Shown: positions 18,368 through 26,671 of the stretch, piece after piece
Layout: each line of letters starts with the position of its first letter
Numbering within the stretch: position 1 is the stretch's first letter
NCBI GenBank assembly: GCA_963817755.1
Contig: CAWFPB010000002.1
Location: 857,514 to 921,513 of the forward strand
Direction of reading: 5' to 3'
Source: Oleiagrimonas sp963817755
GTDB lineage: Bacteria > Pseudomonadota > Gammaproteobacteria > Xanthomonadales > Rhodanobacteraceae
DNA length: 64,000 nt
Translations under genes and position numbers: made by a program
Notes under the pieces: generated by a model
What the model was told of the DNA's origin: nothing
Seen by the model: the letters and a program-made list of their open reading frames with translations, nothing else
Databases searched by the model: none

Positions 18368-18383
18368 TGTGATTTTCATCACA
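18368..18383. promoter_or_regulatory. Perfect CRP/Clp-type operator
   Basis: TGTGA (18368-18372), six bases, then TCACA (18379-18383) is an exact TGTGA-N6-TCACA site, the consensus for CRP and the xanthomonad Clp regulator. Its centre is about 39 bases before the autotransporter ATG at 18415. A TATATT (18359-18364) overlaps its left side as a possible -10. If that is the promoter, binding would block it; a class II activation geometry would put the transcript start on the start codon. Repression or an alternative start is therefore more likely than simple activation. Confidence 0.7.
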
Positions 18384-18414
18384 GATGTAGCCACTCAGGA
18401 ACGGGGAATAAAAC

Positions 18415-21400
18415 ATGTCGGGCATGAAACCTGCGGCTTCCAACTGGAGGCGCAAGACCCTTGTGGTCGCCATTGGCGCGGCGATGGCAGTGACCGTGTC
18501 TTTGCCGGCGGTAGCGGCATCGACCACGGTAAGCACAGCGACGACGACGCCGGTGTCTTTGACCGGTACCGACACGCTCAACGTGACCAATACCGGTTCG
18601 ATCACCTTGACCGGTTCGGCGCCCGCCGTGTCGATCAGCGGCGACACCGGTATCACGCTGACCAACGACGGTACGTTGAGCGCGAGCGGTTCTGGTCCTG
18701 GTTCGGTGTCGGTGATCAATGTCGGCGGAACGCTGGTGGGATCGATTTCCAATACGGGCACCGTGTCAGCCACAGAGCAGTTGACCTCGAGTAGTGCGCA
18801 CGTCTATGACGTCTATCTGGGATCCGACCTGTCGTCCACGGGAAGCATCACCAACAGTGGCAGCATGACCGCTTCGGCCACCGTTTCGGGTTCCAGATCA
18901 GCCTACGCTACCGGCATGTACATGTATGACATGTACGGCGATGTGACCAATGCGCAGGGCGGCACGATCACGGTGTCGGCCACGTCCGCCAACGGATCTG
19001 CCAGCGCGGCCGGCATCATCATCGACACCTCGCTGGGTTCGACCGGACTCGGTGGCGCCTCGGCGCAGCCCACGCTGACCAATGCCGGCACGATCAGTGC
19101 CACCGCCCATTCGGGTTTCAATTCAACCGCCTACGGCATATGGATGCATGACGTGTACGGCGATGTGACCAATGCGCAGGGCGGCACGATCACGGCGTCG
19201 TCCACGTCCGCCAGCGGATTTGCCAGCGCGGCCGGCATCTACATCTCCAGCTCGCTGGGTTCGACAGGACTCGGTGGCGCCTCGGCGCAGCCCACGCTGA
19301 CCAATGCCGGCACGATCAGTGCCACCGCCCAGGGCACGAGTGCCAGGGCCATCGCGATCTATGACTGGGCTTACAGTGGCAACTACCCCGACTTTGGAGC
19401 GATCAACAATTCGGGCACGCTGACGGCTACGGCCCAGGCGACATCGCGGGCGGCATCGGCCTACGGCGTCTATGTGGGATCCAGCCTGGAGGCCACCGGA
19501 TCCATCACCAACAGCGGCAGCATCGCGGCCACGGCGACTTCGAATGATTATGCCTTTGCAGGTGGAGTGTATGTTTACCAGGGCTTGTATGGCGATGTGA
19601 CCAATGCGCAGGGCGGCACGATCACGGCGTCGGCCACGTCCGCCAATGGATTTGCCAGCGCGGCCGGCATCTACCTCTCCAGCTCGCTGGGTTCGACCGG
19701 ACTCGGTGGCGCCTCGGCGCAGCCCACGCTGACCAATGCCGGCACGATCAGTGCCACCGCCCAGGGCGTCTCGGAAGGCGATGCCTACGCGATCTATGAC
19801 TCCGGCTCCGACTATGGAGCAATCAACAATTCGGGCACGCTGACGGCAACGGCCCAGGCGAAATCGGGGTCGGCATCGGCCTACGGCGTCTATGTGGGAT
19901 ACAACGTGGGGTCCGCCGGATCCATCATCAACAGCGGAAGCATATCCGCCACGGCCACATCCTCGGGTACGAGTTCCACTTCCTCGTCCGCCAGCGCCTA
20001 CGGCATCTACGTTTACCAAAATGTGGAAGCCATGGGTTCGATCACCAACAGTGGCAGCATCAGCGCCACGGCCAGTACCGTGGACGGCGATGCCTCCGCA
20101 GAAGGCGTGTATGTCTATTACAGCCTGTACGGTGATGTACTCAACGACCAGGGCGGCACGATCAGTGTGACGGCATCGTCCGTGAACGGGAATGCCGGCG
20201 CGCAAGGCATATTGGCCTGGACCAGCCTGGGTGATTCGAGCACGTCTCCCGTGCAGGGCTCGGTGACCAATGCCGGAACCATCAGTGCCAAGGCCAGCGT
20301 GTCGGGCTCTGGAATCGTCCACGCGACCGGCATCTCCGTGCAAGACACGTTATACGGAACCATCGCCAACAGCGGTACGATCACGGCTGATGCTTCCGGT
20401 GCGGGCAGCAGAGTCTACGCGGCGGGTGTCGGCGCTTCGACCATTGACGGCAAGGTGATCAACAGCGGCACGATCAGTGCCACGGCGACCGACCCGCTCA
20501 ACGGCTATTCGGTGAATGCAACTTCCGGTTCCGGAATGGTCAGCAACCTCGGCGGCGGCCTGCTGTCGGGTAACCTGAACCTGGGCGGCAGCATCACGCT
20601 GAGCAACGCGGGCACCATCGCGCTGCCGGAAGGCGCGGGCGCCATGGTCGGCGGCAACTTCACCCAGTCCAGCGGCGGTGTGCTCGAGATCGGCGCGTCC
20701 AGCACGTCCAGCTACAGCACGCTGACGGTGGGCGGCACGGCGACCATCGCCGGCACGGTGCAGGTGGATCTGGCGCAGGGCAACACGCTGGCGTTGGGCG
20801 ACACGCTGAGCGGCGTGGTGACGTCCGGCACGCTGAAAGGCAACTTCAGCAGCGTGACCAGCAACAACCTGCTGTACGCCTTCACCAGCGCGGTCAACGG
20901 CAACGCCATCGACCTGACGATGGTGAAGGGCATCACGCCGACCATCGCCGCGCAGTCGACCGGCAACACGCCGGCGCTGGGCCTGGCGGGCCGCCTGGAC
21001 ACCATCGTGTACAACCCGGGAATGTACCCGCAGTTCTCGGGCATGACCGGCAAGTTCGCGCAGATGACCAGCGCCCATCAGTTGTCGAACGCCGAGTCGC
21101 AGCTGCTGCCGCTGTTCACCGGCGACAGTGCGCTGATGCAGTCGGACCTGGCCGACACCATGAACCATGTGGTGGGCCAGCGCAGCCACTGGGGCACGGG
21201 GCTTTCCTCGGGCGATGCGACAAAGGGCGGGACCTCGTTCTGGGTCAAGCCATTCGCTTCGCGCGCGACCCAGGACGCGAAGGGTCCGGTGCCCGGGTAT
21301 CGCTCGAGCATGAGCGGCCTGATGGTGGGTTCGGACGGCCAGTTCAGCGACTCCACGCGCCTGGGTGGATCGATCGCCTACGCGCATGCGCGGCTGGACA

Positions 21401-22056
21401 GCAAGTCGGACGTGGCCCTCAACAGCGACCAGGTGTACCTGATGCAGCTGAGCGGCTATGGCAACACGCGGATGGGGCAGAACTCGGCGTTGAACTACGA
21501 GCTGTCCTACAGCAGCAACAAGAACAGCGGCGTGCGCAACATCACGTTCGCCAATCGCCACGCCATCGCGCGTTACACCAGCACGATGCTGCATGCGGGC
21601 CTCGGTTACGAGTATGCGATGCACCTTGGCGATGCGACGCGCCTGGTTCCGGACGTGCGGGTGGACTACACGCGCCTGAAGGATCCCTCGTACTACGAGC
21701 GTGGTGCGGGGAACCTGAACCTGGTCGTGGACGGTCAGACCTACAAGAAGCTGGAGCTTGGTGTGGGCGGTCGTCTGGAGCACGACATGAGTGCCTCCAC
21801 GCGCCTGAGCATGGAGGTGGGTGCCGGCTACGACACCAACAACCAGCAGGCGCAGGTGACGGCGGCGCTGGCCGGGGCACAGGGCCTGAGCTTCGTGACC
21901 CGGGGCCTGAAGCCCTCGCGCGTGATGTTGCACGCGGGCGTGGGCGTGACCTCGAAGCTGTCGCAGGCCGTGGCCCTGACGGGCGCGTACAACTACGCCA
22001 AGCAGGGCGGGTTCCACACCCAGAGCCTGTCGCTGAAGGTCAACTGGATGTTCTGA
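18415..22056 (+). CDS. Autotransporter (type Va) outer membrane protein with repetitive passenger
   Basis: A 1213-residue secreted protein. Residues 1-35 form a signal peptide (basic SNWRRK, hydrophobic core, cleavage after AVA). The passenger (about 36-900) is Gly/Ser/Thr/Ala/Asn-rich with recurring NSGTI-, TNAGTISATA and DVTNAQGGTIT units, the pattern of a right-handed beta-helix. Residues about 930-1213 form the autotransporter beta-barrel (FWVKPFASRATQDAKG, GLMVGSDGQFSDSTRLGGSI) and end in the terminal phenylalanine of LSLKVNWMF, expected for BAM recognition. There are no cysteines or obvious protease triad, so an adhesin-like role is favoured. GGGGAA lies about eight bases before ATG 18415. 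The next ATG, 18424, is an alternative start. Confidence 0.92.
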   Translation: MSGMKPAASNWRRKTLVVAIGAAMAVTVSLPAVAASTTVSTATTTPVSLTGTDTLNVTNTGSITLTGSAPAVSISGDTGITLTNDGTLSASGSGPGSVSVINVGGTLVGSISNTGTVSATEQLTSSSAHVYDVYLGSDLSSTGSITNSGSMTASATVSGSRSAYATGMYMYDMYGDVTNAQGGTITVSATSANGSASAAGIIIDTSLGSTGLGGASAQPTLTNAGTISATAHSGFNSTAYGIWMHDVYGDVTNAQGGTITASSTSASGFASAAGIYISSSLGSTGLGGASAQPTLTNAGTISATAQGTSARAIAIYDWAYSGNYPDFGAINNSGTLTATAQATSRAASAYGVYVGSSLEATGSITNSGSIAATATSNDYAFAGGVYVYQGLYGDVTNAQGGTITASATSANGFASAAGIYLSSSLGSTGLGGASAQPTLTNAGTISATAQGVSEGDAYAIYDSGSDYGAINNSGTLTATAQAKSGSASAYGVYVGYNVGSAGSIINSGSISATATSSGTSSTSSSASAYGIYVYQNVEAMGSITNSGSISATASTVDGDASAEGVYVYYSLYGDVLNDQGGTISVTASSVNGNAGAQGILAWTSLGDSSTSPVQGSVTNAGTISAKASVSGSGIVHATGISVQDTLYGTIANSGTITADASGAGSRVYAAGVGASTIDGKVINSGTISATATDPLNGYSVNATSGSGMVSNLGGGLLSGNLNLGGSITLSNAGTIALPEGAGAMVGGNFTQSSGGVLEIGASSTSSYSTLTVGGTATIAGTVQVDLAQGNTLALGDTLSGVVTSGTLKGNFSSVTSNNLLYAFTSAVNGNAIDLTMVKGITPTIAAQSTGNTPALGLAGRLDTIVYNPGMYPQFSGMTGKFAQMTSAHQLSNAESQLLPLFTGDSALMQSDLADTMNHVVGQRSHWGTGLSSGDATKGGTSFWVKPFASRATQDAKGPVPGYRSSMSGLMVGSDGQFSDSTRLGGSIAYAHARLDSKSDVALNSDQVYLMQLSGYGNTRMGQNSALNYELSYSSNKNSGVRNITFANRHAIARYTSTMLHAGLGYEYAMHLGDATRLVPDVRVDYTRLKDPSYYERGAGNLNLVVDGQTYKKLELGVGGRLEHDMSASTRLSMEVGAGYDTNNQQAQVTAALAGAQGLSFVTRGLKPSRVMLHAGVGVTSKLSQAVALTGAYNYAKQGGFHTQSLSLKVNWMF
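18934..20010 (+). repeat. Near-identical in-gene direct repeats in the autotransporter passenger
   Basis: Three copies of a unit of about 190 bases start at 18934, 19156 and 19588, each opening TA(C/T)GGCGATGTGACCAATG and encoding YGDVTNAQGGTIT, then LGSTGLGGASAQPTLTNAGT. The second and third copies are also followed by a matching segment (INNSGTLTATAQA, then SASAYGVYVG), making a larger 432-base duplication. Spacings are 222 and 432 bases, both multiples of three, so unequal crossover would change passenger length without breaking the frame. Confidence 0.85.
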
Positions 22057-22058
22057 GG

Positions 22059-23006
22059 GTGCTTGATAAGCAACCCGTGTCATTGCGCAAGGGTCACGGG
22101 CAACCGTGGCCCTTGCCGTTTGCAGCAAGCCTGATGCTGGCCGCGGCGGTGGTGATGCCGGGTTGCGCGAACATACCCACGCCTGCCGCTCGCGTGCGCA
22201 ATGCCGATGCGCTGGCCTCGGCGGACGCCTGGAAGCCGTTGGACATCCCAGCCGGGGAATTCGTATTGCGGGCCTATGTGCCGCGTCACGCCTTGCGGCG
22301 AGGTTCGCTGGCGATCTACATCGGAGGAGATGGTTTTGCCTGGTTCAATCGCCAGACTCCGTCCAACGATCCGACCCCCGTCGACCCGCTGGCTCTGAAA
22401 CTGGCGCTCGCGCAGCCTCGGGGGCAGGCCGTGTACCTGGCGCGTCCCTGCCAGTTCGTGGGGCCGGCATCCCGTGGCTGCAATGTGCGTGCGTGGACGA
22501 ACCGGCGTTTCGGGCCGGACGCGGTGTCGGCCACGAACCGCGCCGTGCAGGTGCTCAAGCAGCGCTTTTCCGCTTCACGGCTGACCCTGGTCGGGTATTC
22601 GGGTGGCGCGGCCGTGGCGGCCCTGGTCGCCGCACGGCGCAAGGACGTGGTGCGGTTGGTGGCCGTGGCCGGCAACCTGGATACGCGTGCCTGGGCAGCC
22701 TTTCATCGGGTGTCCCGCTTGCGCGGATCGCTCGATCCCGTCGATGCGATCGACAGACTCGGTCACGTGCGAATCTGGTGTCTGGCCGGAGGTGACGATC
22801 GCGACGTCCCGCCGGCCCTGGTCCACGCCTTCGCCGGCAGGTTCCCCGCCAGCACTCGGCCGACCGTGCTGATCCTGCCGGGCGTGAATCATCACGAAGG
22901 TTGGGTACGGCGGTGGCCGGAGCTTTGGAACCGCATGGTGCCCACGATCCGGCCGATCCATCCTGAACGGACTGGTATTATCGAACGCCCGGAATCATCC
23001 CGGTAA
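22059..23006 (+). CDS. Lipoprotein alpha/beta hydrolase
   Basis: A 315-residue protein beginning with GTG two bases after the autotransporter stop. Residues 21-36 are a lipoprotein signal ending in the lipobox-like VMPGC (Cys36). The mature part has the alpha/beta-hydrolase order: LAIYIGGDGFAWF (oxyanion side), VYLARPCQF, nucleophile elbow GYSGG with Ser181, acidic candidates in GGDDRDVPP (246-249) and a histidine in GVNHHEGW (278/279). It should be an envelope-anchored serine esterase or lipase-like enzyme, substrate unknown. The close spacing indicates translational coupling to the autotransporter, suggesting a shared surface job. A similarly organised hydrolase could process or de-acylate surface ligands; this is inference. 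Confidence 0.78.
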   Translation: MLDKQPVSLRKGHGQPWPLPFAASLMLAAAVVMPGCANIPTPAARVRNADALASADAWKPLDIPAGEFVLRAYVPRHALRRGSLAIYIGGDGFAWFNRQTPSNDPTPVDPLALKLALAQPRGQAVYLARPCQFVGPASRGCNVRAWTNRRFGPDAVSATNRAVQVLKQRFSASRLTLVGYSGGAAVAALVAARRKDVVRLVAVAGNLDTRAWAAFHRVSRLRGSLDPVDAIDRLGHVRIWCLAGGDDRDVPPALVHAFAGRFPASTRPTVLILPGVNHHEGWVRRWPELWNRMVPTIRPIHPERTGIIERPESSR

Positions 23007-23017
23007 CAAGAATCTTC

Positions 23018-25186
23018 ATGCCCAAGAACATCGAATCTGGCCATATGCCGAGTCCTTCTGACACCGTCTTCGGAGCAAGAGCCACTGTAGCGACGGGCCG
23101 TGTTTCGGTCGAGCAGGCTCTGCCGATTGCCGCCCAGCACATCGAGAAGGGCCAGTTGCCGCAGGCCGAATCCATCCTGCAACAGATTCTTGCGGCACAA
23201 CCCGGGCATGCGCATGCGCAGCATCTGCTTGGCCTGGTCGCATTTCGTGCGGGGCAAGCGGACCAGGCGCTGGAACTGATCGAGAAGGCCATTGCCAATC
23301 GCCCCGCGGAGGCGCATTTCCACCGCAACATCGGTGAGATGTACCGGCTGCTCAAGCGCCACGACCAGGCGGTCGCGCACGGCAAGAAGGCGGTGGCGCT
23401 GACGCCCAACGATGCGACGGCGCACAGCAACCTCGGCATTGCCTTCTACGACCTCAAGCAATACGAGCAGGCCGAGGCGTGCCAGCAGCGCGCGTTGGAG
23501 ATCGATCCCTCCCTGGCCCAGGCACTCAACAACCTGGGCAGCATTCGTCGCGAAATGAAGGATCGGGACGCAGCGCTGGAGCTGTATCGAAAGGCGCTGG
23601 AAAAGGCGCCGGAGTACCTGGAAGCGCGCAACAACCTGGCGGCCGTCCTGACCGAACAGGACAGTCCGGAGGAGGCACTCGTGGAGCTGCAGGCCGTGCT
23701 CCGCGATCGTCCGGGCTACGCCGATGCCCATTGCAATGTCGGCAATGCCCTGCTTCACATGGAAAAATATGAACAGGCGAGGCAGGCCTTCGACCAGGCA
23801 CTGCGGCTCGATCCGTACTTGCGCGGTGCGCTTTGCGGCTTGGCGCGCGTGTCCATGGAGACCGACCAGTGCGAGGTGGCCTTGCAGCATGCCCGGCGTG
23901 CCCTCGACATCGATCCGGAAAATCCCGAGGTGCATGTGCTCCTGGCCGATATCCATGTCCACGAGGAACGCTACGAAGAGGCCGAAGCCGCGTATCGCAA
24001 GGCAAGCGAACTCGATCCCGATTCGGCTCGACCCTGTCTTGGCATGGGTCAGATGTGGCTCGAACTCGGCAAGATCCAGGAGGCCGAGCGCGTGCTGCAA
24101 CGTGCCATCGAGCTGGAGGCGACGGAGCTGTCCCCTTACGTGTCCCTGGTCCAGGCCCGCAAGATGAAGCGCGATGACGATCCGTTGCTGGACCGGCTGG
24201 AGGAGAGTCTGGCCGAGATCGACGCGATGCCGACGAAACGCGCCACGGCGTTGCATTTCGCGCTGGGCAAGGCCTATGACGACCTGAAGCACCCCGACAA
24301 GGCCTTTCCGCATTTCGCCGAGGGCTGCCGGCTCAAGCGTTCGCAGATCCAGTACGACGCGGACAACCAGGACAAGATCTGCAGCAATATCCGGGAATTC
24401 TTCACCCGCGAGACCATCGATTCGCTGCGTGGCGGCGGGGATCCGTCGGAAATGCCGATCTTCGTTCTGGGCATGCCGCGCTCGGGCACGACCCTGACCG
24501 AGACCATCATCGCCAGTCATCCGGACGTCGAGGGAGGTGGCGAGATGAAGCATCTGCTGGGTATTGCCGCCAAGCCTCAGCCCGGCGGCCCGGACCTGGG
24601 CTTCCCGCTCAACATGCAGGGACTGAAGCAAGAGGGTCTGGTGCGCATGGGGGCCGAATACGTGCGTAGCGTCCGCGCGCGCCATCCGGACGCAAAACGC
24701 GTGACCGACAAGATGCCGGCCAATTTCCAGGCGCTGGGCCTGATCCCCCTCATGCTGCCCAACGCGAGGATCATCCACATCCGGCGCAACCCGGCCGATA
24801 TCTGCCTGTCCAACCTGACCAAGCTGTTCAGCCGCAGCCAGTACCAGAGCTACGACCAGGTCGAGATGGGCCGCTACTACGTGGCCTATGCCCGGCTGAT
24901 GGAGCATTGGCGCGAGGTCCTTCCCGACGGGGCCTTCCTCGAGGTGCAGTACGAGGAGCTGGTGGCCGACCGCGAGGCTCAGACGCGCCGCATCATCGAT
25001 TTCTGCGGGCTGGAATGGAACGAGGCCTGCCTGGAACACCACAAGACCGAACGCAGCGTCAAGACGGCCAGCATCACCCAGGTGCGGCAACCGGTGTACA
25101 CATCTTCGGTCGAGCGCTGGCGCAAGTACGAGGCGCACCTGCAGCCGCTGCTCGAGGCCCTGGGCGAATACGCTCCGACCGTCTGA
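23018..25186 (+). CDS. TPR-repeat sulfotransferase-domain protein
   Basis: A 722-residue fusion. Residues about 35-400 are a run of roughly ten tetratricopeptide repeats (for example NLGIAFYDLKQYEQAEACQQ, where A-A-L positions recur every 34). Residues about 480-700 form a sulfotransferase domain: the PAPS 5'-phosphosulfate loop FVLGMPRSGTTLTET (482-496), VTDKMPANFQALG, and the 3'-phosphate motif IIHIRRNPADICLSN. The reaction expected is sulfate transfer from PAPS to a carbohydrate or protein hydroxyl. There is no signal peptide, so it acts in the cytoplasm. It starts 11 bases after the lipoprotein hydrolase stop, hence probably the third gene of the autotransporter unit. ATG 23045 is an alternative start. 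Confidence 0.87.
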   Translation: MPKNIESGHMPSPSDTVFGARATVATGRVSVEQALPIAAQHIEKGQLPQAESILQQILAAQPGHAHAQHLLGLVAFRAGQADQALELIEKAIANRPAEAHFHRNIGEMYRLLKRHDQAVAHGKKAVALTPNDATAHSNLGIAFYDLKQYEQAEACQQRALEIDPSLAQALNNLGSIRREMKDRDAALELYRKALEKAPEYLEARNNLAAVLTEQDSPEEALVELQAVLRDRPGYADAHCNVGNALLHMEKYEQARQAFDQALRLDPYLRGALCGLARVSMETDQCEVALQHARRALDIDPENPEVHVLLADIHVHEERYEEAEAAYRKASELDPDSARPCLGMGQMWLELGKIQEAERVLQRAIELEATELSPYVSLVQARKMKRDDDPLLDRLEESLAEIDAMPTKRATALHFALGKAYDDLKHPDKAFPHFAEGCRLKRSQIQYDADNQDKICSNIREFFTRETIDSLRGGGDPSEMPIFVLGMPRSGTTLTETIIASHPDVEGGGEMKHLLGIAAKPQPGGPDLGFPLNMQGLKQEGLVRMGAEYVRSVRARHPDAKRVTDKMPANFQALGLIPLMLPNARIIHIRRNPADICLSNLTKLFSRSQYQSYDQVEMGRYYVAYARLMEHWREVLPDGAFLEVQYEELVADREAQTRRIIDFCGLEWNEACLEHHKTERSVKTASITQVRQPVYTSSVERWRKYEAHLQPLLEALGEYAPTV

Positions 25187-25228
25187 AGCGCATGGCAGGA
25201 AAACCCTCGCGTTGCCGGTGGCGTGCGG

Positions 25229-25507
25229 TCAGCCGTTCTCCGGTGGCACGTAGCCTTCCGGCCGCTCCAGGTCGCCATCGCCGAACAGGAAGGCGCGCAT
25301 CTGCTGTTCCAGGAACTTGCGCGCTTGCGGATCCAGTGGGTTGATGCGGTTCTCGTTGATCAGCATGGTCTGGTGGGCCAGCCATTGCTGCCAGGCCTGC
25401 TTGCTGATGTTCTCGTAGATGCGCTTGCCCAGTTCGCCGGGCCAGGGCGCGAAGTCCAGGCCTTCGGCGTCGATATCGAGCTTGGCGCAGTGCACGGTGC
25501 GGGTCAT
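25229..25507 (-). CDS. yggX: Fe(II)-trafficking / oxidative-damage protection protein YggX
   Basis: A 92-residue protein with the YggX family signature: TVHCAKLDIDAEGLDFAPWP at the start, GKRIYENISKQAWQQWLAHQ in the centre, and MLINENRINPLD followed by ARKFLEQQMRAFLFG at the end. The conserved cysteine (Cys7) is present. The family supports Fe-S cluster protection and iron handling under oxidative stress. It lies downstream of mutY on the same strand, as in E. coli and many gammaproteobacteria. MutY is itself an Fe-S enzyme, which makes the pairing sensible. The ATG at 25507 matches the family's usual N-terminus; a longer frame upstream is non-homologous. Confidence 0.95.
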   Translation of the reverse strand: MTRTVHCAKLDIDAEGLDFAPWPGELGKRIYENISKQAWQQWLAHQTMLINENRINPLDPQARKFLEQQMRAFLFGDGDLERPEGYVPPENG

Positions 25508-25627
25508 GGGATGATTCCGGTGGGTACGGGATGGCGGCATGATGCCTGCAAGACGTGGGCCCGGTCGACCACCCGGGCACACCGTCGAGGAACTGGCGCA
25601 TATTCGCTCGCGAGGCGGACACACGTC

Positions 25628-26671
25628 CTACGTGTTCGCGATGGCTTGCAGCAGCTTGCGGACGGGGGCGGGAAGGCCCAGTGCATCGAGCCGGGCCGGC
25701 TCGCACCAGCGCAGGTTGTCCGCGTCCTCGATACGCCGGACCGGCCTGTGCGCCTCGAACAGCAGCGGCTGGATGTCCAGGCGGTAGTGGCTGAACACGT
25801 GGGTGAACGGGTCGAGTGGGCGCGGTCCGGCGCAGTCGGCGTGATGCCGGGCCAGTTCGCGTGCGTCGGCGCCGTCCCCGGCTTCGGGCAGGCTCCACAG
25901 GCCCGACCACACGCCGGTCGGTCCGCGGCGTTCCAGCAGGACGCGGCCTTGCACATCGCGCAGGACGAGCATGCAGGTGGCGCGCGTGGGGACGGCTTTC
26001 CTGGCACGCGGCGTGGGCAACGCGGCGGTCAGGCCGTCGCGCCGGGCGACGCAGGCATCGGCCAGCGGACAGGCCTCGCAGCGCGGTCCGCTGCGCACGC
26101 ACACGGTGGCGCCCAGGTCCATGATGGCCTGGGTGTAGTCGGCCAGGCGCTGTTGCGGGGTGTGTTGTTCGGCCAGCGTCCACAGCTGCTTTTCCACTTT
26201 CGACTGGCCGGGATGTCCGTGGATGCCGTGCAGGCGCGTGAGCACGCGCTTGACGTTGCCGTCGAGGATCGGGAAGCGCAGGCCGTGGGCCTGGGCCAGG
26301 ATCGCGCCCGCGGTGGAGCGGCCGATGCCGGGCAGGGAGGCCAGGTCATCGAAATCGCGCGGCAGCTCGCCATCGTGCCGGTCCATGCAGATGCGCGCGG
26401 CGCGATGCAGGAAACGCGCGCGGCGGTAGTAGCCCAGGCCCGACCACAATGCGAGTACCGTGTCCTCGTCGGCCGCAGCCAGGTCGGCCAGCGTCGGCAG
26501 TGCCTGCATGAAGCGGCCGAAATAGCCGATGACGGTCTCCACCCGGGTCTGCTGCAGCATGATTTCCGACAGCCACACGCGATAGGCGCTGCGTGGGTGC
26601 TGCCAGGGCAGGTCGTGCCGGCCGTGGCCGTCGAACCAGGCCAGCAGGGGGGCGGCGATGTGGTCGGTCAC
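25628..26671 (-). CDS. mutY: A/G-specific adenine glycosylase MutY
   Basis: A 347-residue base-excision repair enzyme removing adenine mispaired with 8-oxoguanine or guanine. LPWQHPRSAYRVWLSEIMLQ with QTRVETV is the N-terminal signature; LPGIGRSTAGAILA is the helix-hairpin-helix, followed by LDGNVKRVLTR containing the catalytic aspartate. The 4Fe-4S ligands C-x6-C-x2-C-x5-C are seen in CVRSGPRCEACPLADAC. The C-terminal part is the MutT-like 8-oxoG recognition domain. The start is GTG 26671, whose GTGA overlaps the TGA of the AsmA-like gene, so the two are translationally coupled. A longer upstream frame is a shadow of that gene. Confidence 0.95.
   Translation of the reverse strand: MTDHIAAPLLAWFDGHGRHDLPWQHPRSAYRVWLSEIMLQQTRVETVIGYFGRFMQALPTLADLAAADEDTVLALWSGLGYYRRARFLHRAARICMDRHDGELPRDFDDLASLPGIGRSTAGAILAQAHGLRFPILDGNVKRVLTRLHGIHGHPGQSKVEKQLWTLAEQHTPQQRLADYTQAIMDLGATVCVRSGPRCEACPLADACVARRDGLTAALPTPRARKAVPTRATCMLVLRDVQGRVLLERRGPTGVWSGLWSLPEAGDGADARELARHHADCAGPRPLDPFTHVFSHYRLDIQPLLFEAHRPVRRIEDADNLRWCEPARLDALGLPAPVRKLLQAIANT

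Noticed and set aside
18934..20010. CRISPR-like or tandem-array interpretation of the repeats
   Set aside because: Repeats are long (about 190 bases), in frame with a coding sequence and of uneven spacing; there are no 25-40 base repeats with unique spacers anywhere in the window.
18900..20343. Minus-strand frame of about 400 residues in the autotransporter passenger
   Set aside because: It only mirrors the repeats of the plus-strand gene and has no start or family match.
20350..22128. Minus-strand frame of 592 residues opposite the autotransporter barrel
   Set aside because: No domain or start signal; it arises from GC-rich codon bias opposite a real beta-barrel.
22892..25138. Minus-strand frame of 748 residues opposite the TPR-sulfotransferase
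   Set aside because: The plus-strand TPR and PAPS motifs are unmistakable; the antisense frame has no recognisable domain despite its length.
25508..25624. N-terminal extension of YggX
   Set aside because: The extension is non-homologous and low quality; the ATG at 25507 gives the exact family N-terminus.
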